DNA of 64,000 nucleotides from Azolla caroliniana (taxonomy: Eukaryota > Polypodiophyta): the NCBI GenBank assembly GCA_043228905.1, contig JBHGNT010000005.1:6386001-6450000 (forward strand), given 5' to 3'. The notes below the pieces were generated by a model, which made no database searches, was not told the origin of the DNA, and saw only the letters and a program-made list of their open reading frames with translations. This document shows, piece after piece, positions 38,488 to 49,347 of this stretch (positions within the stretch are counted from its first letter, which is position 1; every line of letters starts with the position of its first letter). The translations under genes and the position numbers were made by a program.

Positions 38488-39902
38488 TGTCATGAAAATC
38501 CGCTAGTAAGTGCGGATCATGAGGCGGAACCGTCGTGGTTCTGAACCGGAAGGATTTAGGGCTTAACGCTTAATGCACTTTAAGCTTTAAGACGAGAGAT
38601 TTCCCTCTAATAAGAGTAAATTTATTAGAGATATGTACTAATGTAAGCAAATGATAAGGATAAACGATAGATCTAGATAGAGAGGAGAGAGAGAAAGAAG
38701 TGTGTCGATCCACCCGACCACCCTTGAGCGAAGGGATCGAGACGGACTCGAGCCTCGATCGGCGTCCCATACTACTATCGTGGCGTCGAGTCGTACCTGG
38801 TGTTGGCGCGCTCGCTACAAGAGTTGACCCACCACAAGAACAGAGTCTCGATGTAGTCAAAAGATGATGAAATGAGGGTAGTTAGGCCTCTTATTTATAG
38901 CAATACCCAAGGCGCCCAGGCAAGTTCACACTTGGCCTAATGGGTTGTCTCAATCATGAGGATTAAAAGTAATCCTCCCCTTCTTTACACTCTCGTTTAA
39001 CCCTCACACTTATCCACGTGTATAGAATACTACGGTAAATTCCCACCATGGGATATTATATGGTCATGCCCGTAACAAAATTGGTAGTATAAGAGATCGA
39101 ATAATAGTTAATTACATTTATGCATAAGCAAATCTTCGAGTAGGAGATTATGCAAGATTGAATAATACTTCATTATTCTTATGAGTAAGAAGGCTTAGAG
39201 TAAGCAAGCATGAATAACACTTAATTTTACTTATACATAAAAAAAGTTTAAAGAAAGAGATCATGAGAGAGGAAATATGGAAAGCTTTTTATTACTAAAT
39301 CATCACTATAATGGATCTATTTTGTTACATGATTTTTTTTCTATCCCCTTTTAGGGTATAAGAGTATGATAGAGGAAACATAAATCTTTTCTTCTTCAAA
39401 TCCCCCCTTCTTCACTAGAATAGGCTCTTATTTATAGGTTTAGGATTGCTTGCCCTTTTATCCCTAAAAAAATCGCTTGTCTATATGAGTCGACTTTTCT
39501 TTTCCTCACTATTTCTGTTTTCTAGCCCCAAATTTCACATGTAAGATATTCTTGGAAATCTCTTTGGGTTAGCTTTCTTATGCATCTTTTCTTTCCTAAT
39601 TTGGACATCTGATGAGGAAATTATGAGCTTTTTTCTCAACTGTGCTCCTCATATCCACGCGTGCTTTTTTTTTCTCTCCATCTTTTTCTCAACTTTTGAA
39701 AACCTCTTCTAACTTAATATTCATCATTATTTATTCTAAGGTTCAATCCTTTGACCTTTTATTTATAAGGAATTATCTTTGGCAAAATGAAAAAGTATTT
39801 TTGCTACCAATAAAGTTGACTTCACAATACTAGTTTATTTAAACTACTATTTTGCTTCTTCTCGAGGGTGGTTTCACACTCTGTATTAGAAACATCACGA
39901 CA
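38488..39902 (-). mobile_element. AT-rich solo LTR of about 1.4 kb inside Copia-B1 pol tail
   Basis: TGTCATG...TCACGACA with inverted ends. The strand is a guess from TATA-like CTATAAATAAGAG words in reverse sense (near 38888 and 39430). Two such words suggest an internal duplication or two merged LTRs. No ORF of note. Flanks AATAG and ACAGA are not a clean target duplication, but removing the insert restores the Copia-B frame as seen in the copy at 3939-4184. Confidence 0.55.
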
Positions 39903-40493
39903 ACAGAAACCGGGAAAGCAGGAACTAGCACCGGACGAGCGGCGGGAGAGAAGGAAACAAACGAAGCAAGGGGAGACAAGAAGAAAAACAGAGTTGAGTT
40001 GACTGCAGAAGTCAGCACATCCAAACAAGTCGGAATAAGCGGCGACGACGGCAGAGTCAAGAAAAACAGAGACGAGCGGAACGAGAAGGCCAAGACCCTG
40101 ATGTGGTCTGACGTGGTGAAGGGCTTGAAGGTTTAAGAAGAATTGGAGACAGCCAATTCGAACAAGAGCTTGAACGAATCGGAGGCAAACGATTCTGAAG
40201 AGGAGTTCAATTCGAAGGAGCCGAATCAACATAAGACCAAACGGACGAGGAGGCAGTAGAAGTTGACACTGACACGGAGGGACCGACGGGTCGAGAAGCG
40301 CCGAAGTCGCAACAGCGAAGGAGCTGAGAAGGGCCTTATGAGCAGACAAGCCGGCCGAGAAGGTCGAGGTGCGCAGGACCGAATAGGTCGTGGGAAGCGA
40401 AACCAGTGTCAAGGAGCGAGCAAGGTGGAAGACGCTAGGAGGAGCCGGAGAAAAGGACCAGTGGACACACATAGCGATCAGAACTCAAGTTGA
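39903..40493 (+). pseudogene. Charged C-terminal extension of Copia-B1 pol
   Basis: Same reading frame as pol once the LTR insert is removed. About 197 codons, with TAA near 40134 and TAG near 40258. Starts TETGKAGTSTGRAAGEKE, continues Lys/Glu/Arg-rich, includes SDVVKGLKV, an acidic Ser/Asn/Glu stretch and a basic TKRTRRQ...RRDRRVEKRRSR segment, and stops at 40491-40493, just before the polypurine tract. The first 40 residues are conserved in the minus-strand copy at 3946-4080. No known domain recognised; the basic cluster could be a nuclear-targeting signal. Confidence 0.6.
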
Positions 40494-40506
40494 GCTTGAG
40501 GGGGAG
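40492..40506 (+). promoter_or_regulatory. Polypurine tract of Copia-B1
   Basis: TGAGCTTGAGGGGGAG directly before the 3' LTR start (TGTTTAGCGGG at 40507). A similar TTGAGGGGGAGAACC occurs at about 38440, upstream of the tail. Confidence 0.75.
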
Positions 40507-40685
40507 TGTTTAGCGGGCAAGCTCAATCGGATCCGGATCGGATTAATAAGCCAAAGTCGGATCAGTATCCCAAACGGAGAACCGGATCGGTGTCCGGATA
40601 TATCTGTATCCTGAACCTAGAGCCGGACAGGAGACCAGATCATACTCCGGAATAGTGAGAACCATTAGGCCATTGGAGCGTACGG
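40507..40685 (+). repeat. 3' LTR of Copia-B1, first part
   Basis: TGTTTAGCGGGCAAGCTCAA... aligned with 27775-27955; interrupted by Gypsy-C1 at 40686. Confidence 0.85.
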
Positions 40686-40968
40686 TGTCGCGATGTTACG
40701 CGTGTGCGTATAGAAGGGGCGGGACCACGGGGGTCTTGGACTAGGGAGTGACGGAGCATAGGAAGCCGACTTCTCTCCGATCCCGGCTGCACTGGTGGTG
40801 GCGCGAACCGGAGCGATTCCGGACGAGTACCGGTGGCTACCAAACGCAAGAGAGGAAGAGAGGGAGAGAACACGCACACAACACCGACACAACGCACACC
40901 TCTTATGTACAGGAAACACAGGGAAGGGAAAGCACCCGACACCGATAGAGACACAAATATGCACAACC

Positions 40969-41009
<41 letters not shown>

Positions 41010-41531
41010 TACAAGAGTGAGTTACAACTCCTACTCCGACTCGGACTGAGGTAGGCTAGGTCCCAACGGCAGTCTACCGCCAAGCCGCCGTCGGGGAGCT
41101 CTCAGGCTCATCGCGCCGAGCGGGGTTTTGCACAGGGGCCGACCAGAAGCAACCTACAACAGGGAGAGATACAACCCCGGCCGCGAGTCGACTACGCACA
41201 GGAAAAGAGGTAACCTAATAGCTTTCCTGCCATAACTGCCGCTCGAGTTCTCGAGAAGGAGAAGGAGTAGAGAAAAAAAAAAAGAATGTCACTCCCTAGA
41301 GACGAAGCACAAAATGGTAAATACCCTTACGACTCAAAAATGGGCAACCCCTTCATAAGTGACCCCTCCCTTCCTTTTATAGCCCAAGGAGGGAGGGACC
41401 TTACAATGTGGGATAAAATTTCCCCTCTTATTTCTATACACCATTTCCTAGTATACGTGTGCACATGTTGCACACCACCTACTTGCCCTTTCCACCCCGG
41501 TTTCTGCCTATGGACGAAAATCTTCACGACA
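40686..41531 (-). repeat. 3' LTR of Gypsy-C1
   Basis: TGTCGCGATGTTACGCG...ATCTTCACGACA on the plus strand; includes a (TA) tract at about 40972-41005 and a reverse-sense CTATAAAAGG near 41380. Confidence 0.93.
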
Positions 41532-41980
41532 TCCGCCCCCACCAAACCGCACGTCCACCGGTATGTGCCAAATCCGGTGAAGGGGTGAGAGATTTCGGCC
41601 GGTGAGAAACCGGTCTTCCGTAATCCGCATCCCGGCTCGCTGCCGATTTGAATCGTCGGCTTCGGTTCTTCCTTCACGCTTACCTCCCCGTAGGCTTGTT
41701 CGACCCGTCGATTGGTCCTTAGCCGCGATCTCCGAAGTACGCGTACTTCCGCTGGCCCTTGTTCGGCCGTATGCAGGCTCCGCTCTCCGCCGCATGCCCG
41801 ATGTCCTCCACTTGAAGAACGCCCGTAGTGGCCCGCTTGGCCTCCGTCGACCATTCACGTTGTTTCCCACTCCCTCCATCCCCTCGCTGCCACCTTCCTT
41901 CTCCATGGTCTTACATCGCCACATCAGCTCGAACCGCCAAGGTCTCCGGAACGGTGTGGAGGATCCTTCTCTGGCCTTCT
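41532..41980 (-). other. Gypsy-C1 region between repeat array and 3' LTR
   Basis: Polypurine tract (reverse of TCCGCCCCCACC) next to the LTR, then about 440 bases matching Gypsy-C3 60164-60640. Minus-strand open frames are present but have no recognisable domain. Confidence 0.6.
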
Positions 41981-42523
41981 ACGCCCCAACAACACAGGAG
42001 ACACGAGTTGAACGGGGAATAGAGTATAAGAACACCAGTGTATGTATTTAAATATATGTATGTAGACGACGCGAACGGTTACAACCGATCAGGTCGGCTA
42101 GACGGATACCGACACCTGATCACCCACGTGCGCAGGGGAGAAAGATGGAGATTCTGCCGGAAGCACACGGGCGTTCCACGGAGCAGAATTAGCCTCTCGA
42201 GAACCTGCGCAAAGGAAAGCTATGGAGAATGACAGAGAAGGGCTCGGTCCCAGTCCGACAGCACTTCGTCCCCCCTTTCCCCCCGCGATCCCCCTCTCTT
42301 TTATATCTCAAGGAGGGAGACCGTTTTCACCCGTATACATCACATTAATTCTCTGTCCTTTCGGACAGAGATACTCCTCGATTCTCCCTATAGAATATTG
42401 CTACCTAGGATTTGACTTTTGTGCCTACCTATCTACTATACAACAGGGGGCGTGTCCACGTGTAAGGGCCGGTTCACACACGCTACACACGGTTTGCGCC
42501 TGGGGACGGTTTTCCTCACAACA
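41981..42523 (-). repeat. 3' LTR of Gypsy-B2, truncated
   Basis: From ACGCCCCAACAAC to CCTCACAACA; matches the 5' LTR 45729-46266. The end that should read ...AACGCGACA in element sense is missing. Confidence 0.88.
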
Positions 42524-42601
42524 TCCGCCCCCACCTAACCGCGCATCCACCGGTATGCGCCAAAATTGGGTTCCTACTGGAGAAAACCAGTCCTTGCTTT
42601 T

Positions 42602-43047
42602 ATTCCTCGTTTACCGGCTCGTTCTCCGCCTCGGGCTGCTCGTCGTTGCTGTCCATGCCCCCTAGCTCCGGCTCACCGTCATGTCGTTTCTTGAACGCTT
42701 TGATCCTCTTCCCCGCTACCGGTATCGCCATTCTCGTACCGTCGAGCTCCGCGAGATGGTACGTCCCATTGTCGTTGGCGCCTGTTACTACGTAAGGCCC
42801 GAACCACCTCCTCGCAAACTTCTGTATGGCCCTGTGTTGATTGTCGAGGTTGCTGTCGTAGACTAGAACCTAGTCGCCTTCCTCGATCTTCCTTGGCCAG
42901 AGCCGGTGTATTCGGTCGAACCGACCTTTGTTCCTTATCCTCGCTACCCGAAGTTTCTCCGCGGCTCGCTCTACGTCCTCCGGCCTCCGCTCGAGCTGTC
43001 GAATCCGTGTCGCCAACAATTCCTCCCGGCTCATCTCATCCCTCTAG
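42602..43047 (-). pseudogene. Gypsy-B2 integrase C-terminal part
   Basis: Reads EMSREELLATRI, AAEKLRVARIRNK, FARRWFGPYVV, GTYHLAELDGTRMAIPVAGK, ending with the acidic tail to a TAA at 42602; the same as Gypsy-B1 15630-16070. A TAG replaces a Trp in EEGDWVLVYDS. No catalytic core precedes it. Confidence 0.87.
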
Positions 43048-43425
43048 TCAACCGTCCGACTCAAGCCCTCTACTGAAGTCCGCAATGACTTCGTACATCC
43101 TTTCCGAACATACCGGAATCGTCTGGTCCTCTTTAAGGACTCCTCCGACTACCTTTCGCAGCTCCCCCAAGGTATCGTCGAAAGAGACCGCCTCCACGGC
43201 TCCGTTGATTTCCTCTCCAGGGCCGAGGATATCACATGCCCGAAGTCGCTCCTCCACCCTTCTCTTCTTCCGGCCAACGACGTCGACTATCGTACACCCT
43301 CCGTTGTCGGAGAACCAAAATTTCCTACTTATAGTACAGGTCTTCTTCGCTATCGTACACTTGTGGGGTTTTCCCGGAGTGTCCGGACTATCGCGGCCCC
43401 ACGCCTTGATAGCCCTCTCTAAAAA
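43048..43425 (-). pseudogene. Gypsy-B2 start of pol frame up to the deletion junction
   Basis: The -1 frame from the TTTTTAG site is open through CTIAKKTCTISRKFW, GCTIVDVVGRKKRR and EEINGAVEAVSFDDTLGELR to FSRGLESDG, where it meets the deletion. It parallels 12612-12986 of Gypsy-B1. Confidence 0.82.
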
Positions 43426-44386
43426 TCCTCTCGGCTTTTGCTCCCGAGGGTCTCGCGGTTCCGCTCATGGTTCGGTCTCACCGTCAGGAACTGGACCGAG
43501 TGGCACCCATCCTGGCTCTTGACCCTTGCATAGGCCGAGCCGTTGTCCAGCACCTTGGTCTCCATCCGTGCTGTCGTGATGTACGGTTCTCCTAGTATAA
43601 CCGGATGTGAGGACGTCTCCTGCATGAAGAAGTGTTGGTCAATCTTGATATCGCCGATCTTTACTCGTACATTCGGGCAGGCTCCATGCAGTTCTTCGGT
43701 GGCACGCATTGCTGCCCGTATTTTCCACCCATGCTTAGTGTTGATCGGCCATTTCCCCTTCTTGTAGAAGTCCATGGACATCAAATTGATTTCTGAACCG
43801 TGGTCCACCAACGCCACCACCGGTTCATGAACATCTCCGATCTTCACGGGGGTCTCCGTGGTCGCTCTGGCCCAGTGCGGCCTCGAATAGTGGCTCTCCG
43901 CCAACTCGTCTTCCAGGGCCATGTCCTCTATGTGCGTCGTCCGAACCTCCACCGGCTTCTCCGGTTCTGTCTCCGTCGACAGCCTCTTCCTCTTCACCAT
44001 GTCTACGATGGAGTCGTGGAACTCCTTCTTGGCGATCCCGAGCACTTCCCTCAGCGACAGTTCCACCTTGCTCTCGAGGATTCGCTCTTCCAGGACCTTT
44101 CGCAGGTCCGTGGATCTTTCGATTTCTGTGCCCAGCCGGTACCCGCCCTTCTTGGGATTATCCTGGGCGCGGATTACACCGGCCTCATTCCGCCTTTGCC
44201 CGAATCGGGTTTCATATCGTTGTGAGGGCCCGGCCCCTCCGGTTTTCCTACCCGCTTGTCCTCCACCAGAGCCTTGTAGTTTTGACAAGCGGCTTCAACG
44301 AAGCCCGTCTTTTCTTCCACCGGGTCACTCCACCCGGTTACCTCCCGGACCCGTTTTTCCGCGCGGTCCGCCTCTTCTTTCCTTAA
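43419..44386 (-). pseudogene. Gypsy-B2 gag C-terminus and protease
   Basis: Open frame of about 290 codons from 44288, after a TGA at 44387 (an Arg position in Gypsy-B1). Protease motif VVALVDHGSEINLMS and HPVILGEPYIT. Ends at TAG 43419-43421 inside TTTTTAG, as in B1. Confidence 0.87.
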
Positions 44387-45544
44387 TCATGCGCCAGCGA
44401 GGCCTTCTAGCACCGTTGGCCAGAACCCGGCGTTGTTCGTCTTCGGGGCCTCGCCACCTCCGACTCGAATACCAGCCGACGCCGAATAGTGGACGGTCTC
44501 CGCGTGACGAGCCGCCGCCTCCTCCATCAGCCTTTTCATACCTCCTCGCCCGTCGTTCAGGTCCAGGGGCCTTCGGGTCTCGTTGGCGTGCACCCGACCG
44601 TTCCATAGGTACACCACGTTGCTTCTCATCGCCTCGGCGAAGTCCCCGCAATCCTTCCGGATGTGGCCAACCGCGTCACACCACATGCACCTGTTTCCAG
44701 CCAGAGGTCGTCGGTCACGAGCCTGTTCGCCACCGTCCCTCTGTGCCTGGGCGATCTGGAGATCTTTTATCATACGCGTCAGTTCCTCCAGAGCTGCTCC
44801 CCCAGGCGGGCCCTTGACCATGCCGGTCGAAAGCGATCCGGTCTCGAGCCAATTTCGGATCTCTTCCCTTCGCATTGGTGGTGTTGGCTCGAGCTTCCTT
44901 GCTGCGACCGAGCCCGCCCCTGTCGATCCTTTGTCAACCCATTCCCGGCGTTTGTCGAAACGGCCACAGACCCTCTTCACCACGGCCCAGTTGGTCGTCA
45001 ACCCGTCATCAGTCTCCAATAGGAGGCCTACTTGCTCCCGATCCCACTCGTCAACTGACTTAACAAACAATAGGACACGACTTGTGTCCAGAATGGTCCG
45101 GTCAAGCACCGAGAGGCGCGCGAAGCGTTCCTCAAACTCCCGGAGGAGCACCGACGCGTTCCTTCCTTTGTCGGGGGTCTCCACCCACTCCTTGAAGTCC
45201 CGCTTCGAAAGTCGAAGCGCATCTTCAAGCCCGTATTTTTCGAGGAGCCGACCTTCGAACTCCTCCCAGGTACGGCTCTCGGCCCGTACCTCGAGCACCT
45301 CCGTATGGATGCCCGGCATCCCCACTTGAGGGAATCCGGCTAGACACCTCTCTTCCGGAATGTCCCTCATTACCATCTCAGCCCGGTAGGACGCCAAGTA
45401 GCTCGTGGCATCCTTCCCACTAAACCGGTCGATCGTACCGACAACCGCCTCGATAGCCCTATCAAGGGCGCCGGTGCCTTCGCGCGCGCTCACTATACGG
45501 TCCACAGCCAAAGCCATGGCTTCTGCGAGATCCGACCCCCTCAT
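44387..45544 (-). CDS. Gypsy-B2 gag (uninterrupted reference copy)
   Basis: 385 codons from ATG 45544 (MRGSDLAEAMALAVDRIVSA). Capsid-like region then CCHC knuckle CMWCDAVGHIRKDC and the block HYSASAGIRVGG...NNAGFWPTVLEGLAGA. The last block is the empty target site for Gypsy-A in Gypsy-B1. The stop (TGA) replaces an Arg codon, so the native gag-protease frame ran on. Confidence 0.85.
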   Translation of the reverse strand: MRGSDLAEAMALAVDRIVSAREGTGALDRAIEAVVGTIDRFSGKDATSYLASYRAEMVMRDIPEERCLAGFPQVGMPGIHTEVLEVRAESRTWEEFEGRLLEKYGLEDALRLSKRDFKEWVETPDKGRNASVLLREFEERFARLSVLDRTILDTSRVLLFVKSVDEWDREQVGLLLETDDGLTTNWAVVKRVCGRFDKRREWVDKGSTGAGSVAARKLEPTPPMRREEIRNWLETGSLSTGMVKGPPGGAALEELTRMIKDLQIAQAQRDGGEQARDRRPLAGNRCMWCDAVGHIRKDCGDFAEAMRSNVVYLWNGRVHANETRRPLDLNDGRGGMKRLMEEAAARHAETVHYSASAGIRVGGGEAPKTNNAGFWPTVLEGLAGA

Positions 45545-45565
45545 CTTCTACTCCTCTGCCGCCTA

Positions 45566-45583
45566 TTCACGTCGGGTTCACCA
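45566..45583 (-). promoter_or_regulatory. Primer binding site of Gypsy-B2
   Basis: TGGTGAACCCGACGTGAA in element sense, following the LTR end TGACATCATT. Confidence 0.85.
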
Positions 45584-45588
45584 AATGA

Positions 45589-46266
45589 TGTCACGTTATT
45601 ATGTGCGTGCGTGGGGAACAAGGCGGGACCACTGGGGTCTTGGACCGAGGAATAGGTGAGAAAAGGGAGAGAGAGAGAGAGAGACACGCTCACACACATA
45701 TAGACAGAGAAGCGCACGGGAACACGCCCCAACAACACAGGAGACACGAGTTGAACGGGGAATAGAGTATAAGAACACCAGTGTATGTATTTAAATATAT
45801 GTATGCAGATGACGCGAACGGTTACAACCGATTAGGTCGGCTAGACGGATACCGACACCTGATCACCCACGTGCGCAGGGGAGAAAGATGGAGATTCTGC
45901 CGGAAGCACACGGGCGTTCCACGGAGCAGAATTAGCCTCTCGAGAACCTGCGCAAAGGAAAGCTATGGAGAATGACAGAGAAGGGCTCGGTCCCAGTCCG
46001 ACAGCACTTCGTCCCCCCTTTCCCCCCGCGATCCCCCTCTCTTTTATATCTCAAGGAGGGAGACCGTTTTCACCCGTATACATCACATTAATTCTCTGTC
46101 CTTTCGGACAGAGATACTCCTCGATTCTCCCTATAGAATATTGCTACCTAGGATTTGACTTTTGTGCCTACCTATCTACTATACAACAGGGGGCGTGCCC
46201 ACGTGTAAGGGCCGGTTCACACACGCTACACACGGTTTGCGCCTGGGGATGGTTTTCCTCACGATA
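45589..46266 (-). repeat. 5' LTR of Gypsy-B2
   Basis: TGTCACGTTATTATG...TTCCTCACGATA on the plus strand; full length, about 678 bp, one change in the terminal CA. Confidence 0.9.
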
Positions 46267-46449
46267 CCGTAGTCACGCTTTGATCCGGCCCGCGATGGCC
46301 ACTTGCGAGACTCTTGTTCCTCCCCAGGTGTGCCTTTCCAGCCCAACACACCTCCACGTGTTTGCCCCTACCGGCTCCTTCCGAAATCGTAATCGGCCAG
46401 TAAGGGTTTCGCACTTCGTTCGCCCCCGTCTTACTGACTCCCGATCCGC

Positions 46450-47480
46450 TATCTCGTGTCACCGGGTCCCGTTTCCCGCCGCCACCAACCTCCTCTCTCA
46501 GTCTCATGTTGCCACGTTGGCCAAACTGCCGGAGTCTCCGGATCGGTGTGAGGGTCCCATAGGACCGGACTCTGTTTCTCTTCATGTCGAAATTCGGGGG
46601 TCTTTTGTCGGAGTCCTTCGCGACTCTCCTCGTGTCTTCCGCATAGTCGGGTCTCGTTTCCCGCCACCACCAACCTTCTCTCTCGGTCTCATGTTGCCAC
46701 GTTGGCCGAACTGTTGGAGTCTCTGGTTCGGTGTGGGGATCCCGTAGGACGGAACTTCCTTATGCCCACTGACCTTGCCGAAAGATCCGAGATGGTCCGT
46801 AGCCGCCTCGCCGGCCTCATACCTCCTTGCCGTACGTCGCTTCCTGTCGTCCGATCACGTTCTCCTGCCGCCATCGTCCATCTCCCTAGGTCTCACGCCC
46901 GCTCTCGCTAGCCTGCCGCCGGAGTCTCCGGATCTGTGTGAGTGTCTTCGTGGAACTTCCTCTTTCGCCGTTTCCGCCCTTGTCCCCTCGCCGCCGCCGT
47001 CAGTATCTTGGTCTTACGTCGATCGTGTTTCCGACTGCCAAAGTCTCTAGATCCGGTGTGAAGGATCCTCCTTGGGCCTCCGATTTGTCTTCCCGACCTT
47101 GTCCTGGGTCATCCTTCTCCGCATGCCGCGAGGGAGGTTTGCTCCGCACCCTCTCCCGTGGTACCGACGTACCAATTTCCTTCCTTCCGGATTGGTTATC
47201 TGGAAACACGTCCTCCTTGTTATCGTCCAGGTCTGTTCACATTGGCCGTTCCCATTTCCCGCCGCCATCGTCCTTCTCTCTAGGTCTCACGTTGCCACGT
47301 TGGCCAAACTGCCAGAGTCTCTAGATCGGTGTGGGGATCCCGTAGGATTGGTTTATTTCATCCTCACTCACCTGTGCTTCTTTTGAACTCTTCGCCCTCC
47401 TTCTCGCGTACCCGCCTCCATCTCCCATCTCTTCAGGTCTCACGCCAGTGCTCGTTGTCGGCCGCCTGAGTCTCCGGATA
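46450..47480 (-). repeat. Tandem repeat array of Gypsy-C1
   Basis: Six diverged units near 46470, 46670, 46865, 46990, 47260 and 47420, each with CCGCC(G/A)CCA followed by a CTAGGTCTCACG-like block and GGAGTCTCCGGATC(G/T)GTGTG. Same unit type as in Gypsy-C3 and Gypsy-D. Coding is broken into several minus-strand frames. Confidence 0.75.
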
Positions 47481-47847
47481 AGACGTGGTGTTTCCATCCC
47501 GTAATGATTTGCGGACGCTCGTTCGGGGTACTGCTCCCCAAGCACGTTCGGTGAGAAGCATCTGGACTTCGATCGATCAAGTGCCGCCTGTACTTGATTC
47601 TCCAATGTCCGGAGTTTCGGGCAGTGGTGTCCGAAACCTGTCGGTCTCTCTCCGCAACCTCGATCGCTAGCTTCCCGATTTGCGTCCTTCGCCTGGTCGG
47701 CTTGTGTCCTCAAGTAAAAGAGGGTGATTTGTTTCGCACCCTCTTCCGTGCCGGCACTATTGTACCGAACCGAGGCCTACCGATCAGGCTCTATAGCCCG
47801 TCCTTGGTTTTCGCGCCTTGGGCCGGTTTCAGTCGAGTCATCCACAT

Positions 47848-48984
47848 CTAGATCACGCTCCATCCGAATTGGAATGTCGATCTTTCCGTACCGCCTCCGT
47901 CCTTGGCCTCCTCGCAGGCCTTTTCCCATCCCTCTTCGCTGGCATCATGCCAGGACTCCTCGTCGGTGCCTTCCTTCTCTCCGGTTTTATGTCGGCACAC
48001 GGGCACGACCACCGGAGTCTCCGAAATCCGCGTGGAGGGCTCTTCTCCGCTCCCAACCTTGTCCTCAGTCGGCAATTCTCCGCAAGTCGAGAGGGCGTCT
48101 TGCTCCTCACCCTCTCCCGTGGTACCGTTGTACCCTCCCTCGGCCTCTGCCTGGGCCATGTCCACCTCGTCCGGAAGGCCAACTAGCTCTAGGTCTCCGG
48201 AATCTGACTGCGTGCCGGATCTTTCTTCTTCTTCGATCATCACCTTCAGAGCCTCGTACGCTTCCCGGACCAAGGTCTCGACATCAAGCTTCCCCGATTC
48301 TTCTCGTCGCGTTCCCACATCCTGTTGTGATGAAGCGCCATCGCGCGTCATCTTCCCCTTTCCGCTCGCGGACTACTACTCGTCCAACCGCCGGCACACT
48401 TGTTCGACTTCCAACCAGTCCTCGGTAAGGCCATTCGCTCTGTCGTCGTCCTCGAGCTCAATTCCGATGGCCTCCCGTTCCGCTCGGTCGATCGACCTAA
48501 CGAACAATAGGACCTTTTCCACCCTCACCGATCTTTGTTCCCGCTCTGGGAGCCGAGTGAAGCGTCGCTCAAACTCCTTGAACGCCTTCATCGTGTCCCG
48601 GTGGGTCTTTGCCGACGATATCCATTGGTCGAAGTCACGCCTTCCCCGGCCTTTCGGACGCCCTCCGTATGCCTTGAGGAGCGCCTCTTTGAAAGCCTCC
48701 CACGAACTATGAGCCTCACGAAGCTCCTTTACTTCCGCATGCATCCAAACAGCTATGAACCGACAGAAGAACTCCAGCCTCAACGCCTCGTCTACGCCAC
48801 GCACTTCCATTTCTACGTTGTAGGCTTCCAAGTAAAATGGGACCTTGTCCCCATTGAAACGGCCGACTCTTTCGACCACTCACTCAATAGATTGTTGCGC
48901 CACTTCTCGCCTCATCACCACTCGTGCAGACTCCAATACCACTTCGGCCACCATCTCCGTAAGGTCATCATCTTCCGACTCCAT
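47848..48984 (-). pseudogene. Gypsy-C1 gag-like ORF
   Basis: ATG at 48984 (MESEDDDLTEMVAEVVLESA). A TGA lies near 48880, then an open frame: VERVGRFNGDKVPFYLEAYN, AHSSWEAFKEALLKAYGG, FKEFERRFTRLPEREQ, LLFVRSIDRAEREA. Two stops near 48376 separate it from a second frame (48351-47848) with VREAYEALK, GEGEEQDALSTCGE and ESWHDASEEGWEKACEEAKD. Similar to Gypsy-C3 and D gag; no zinc knuckle, no pol motifs. Confidence 0.8.
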
Positions 48985-48999
48985 CCTCCCTTGCCGCCC

Positions 49000-49017
49000 T
49001 TCACGTCGGTTTCACCA
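49000..49017 (-). promoter_or_regulatory. Primer binding site of Gypsy-C1
   Basis: TGGTGAAACCGACGTGAA, one change from Gypsy-B1. Confidence 0.85.
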
Positions 49018-49021
49018 AAGA

Positions 49022-49304
49022 TGTCGCGATGTTACGCGCGTGCATATAGAAGGGGCGGGACCACAAGGGTCTTGGACTAGGGAGTGACAGAGCGTAGGAA
49101 GCCGACTTCTCTCCGGTCCCGGCTGCACTGGTGGTGGCGCGAACCGGAGCGATTCCGGACGAGTACCGGTGGCTACCAAACGCAAGAGAGGAAGAGAGGG
49201 AGAGAACACGCACACAACACCGACACAACGCACACCTCTTATGTACAGGAAACACAGGGAAGGGAAAGCACCCGACACCGACAGAGACACAAATATGCAC
49301 AACC

Positions 49305-49347
<43 letters not shown>

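Larger units (their letters stand above)
41981..46266 (-). mobile_element. Gypsy-B2, internally deleted Gypsy-B copy
   Basis: 5' LTR 45589-46266, primer site 45566-45583, gag, protease, junction lacking RT/RNase H/integrase core, integrase C-terminus, polypurine tract and 3' LTR 41981-42523 (about 115 bases short). About 2.6 kb of pol are missing relative to Gypsy-B1. Inserted in Gypsy-C1. Confidence 0.9.

Noticed and set aside
40972-41010. (TA)n tract as a regulatory element or origin (also 49308-49345)
   Set aside because: Simple microsatellite present in both LTRs of one element; no further structure.
43921-44817. Plus-strand open frame of nearly 300 codons
   Set aside because: Antisense to the Gypsy-B2 gag-protease frames, low-complexity Pro/Ser/Arg translation.
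44583-45329. Long plus-strand open frame across Gypsy-B2 gag
   Set aside because: Shadow of the minus-strand gag in GC-rich DNA; Ser/Arg-rich translation without motifs, and a similar shadow occurs opposite Gypsy-B1 gag.
46450-47480. CRISPR-like array because of regularly repeated units
   Set aside because: Units are long, diverged, variably spaced and related to coding repeats of Gypsy-C/D gag; eukaryotic retrotransposon context.
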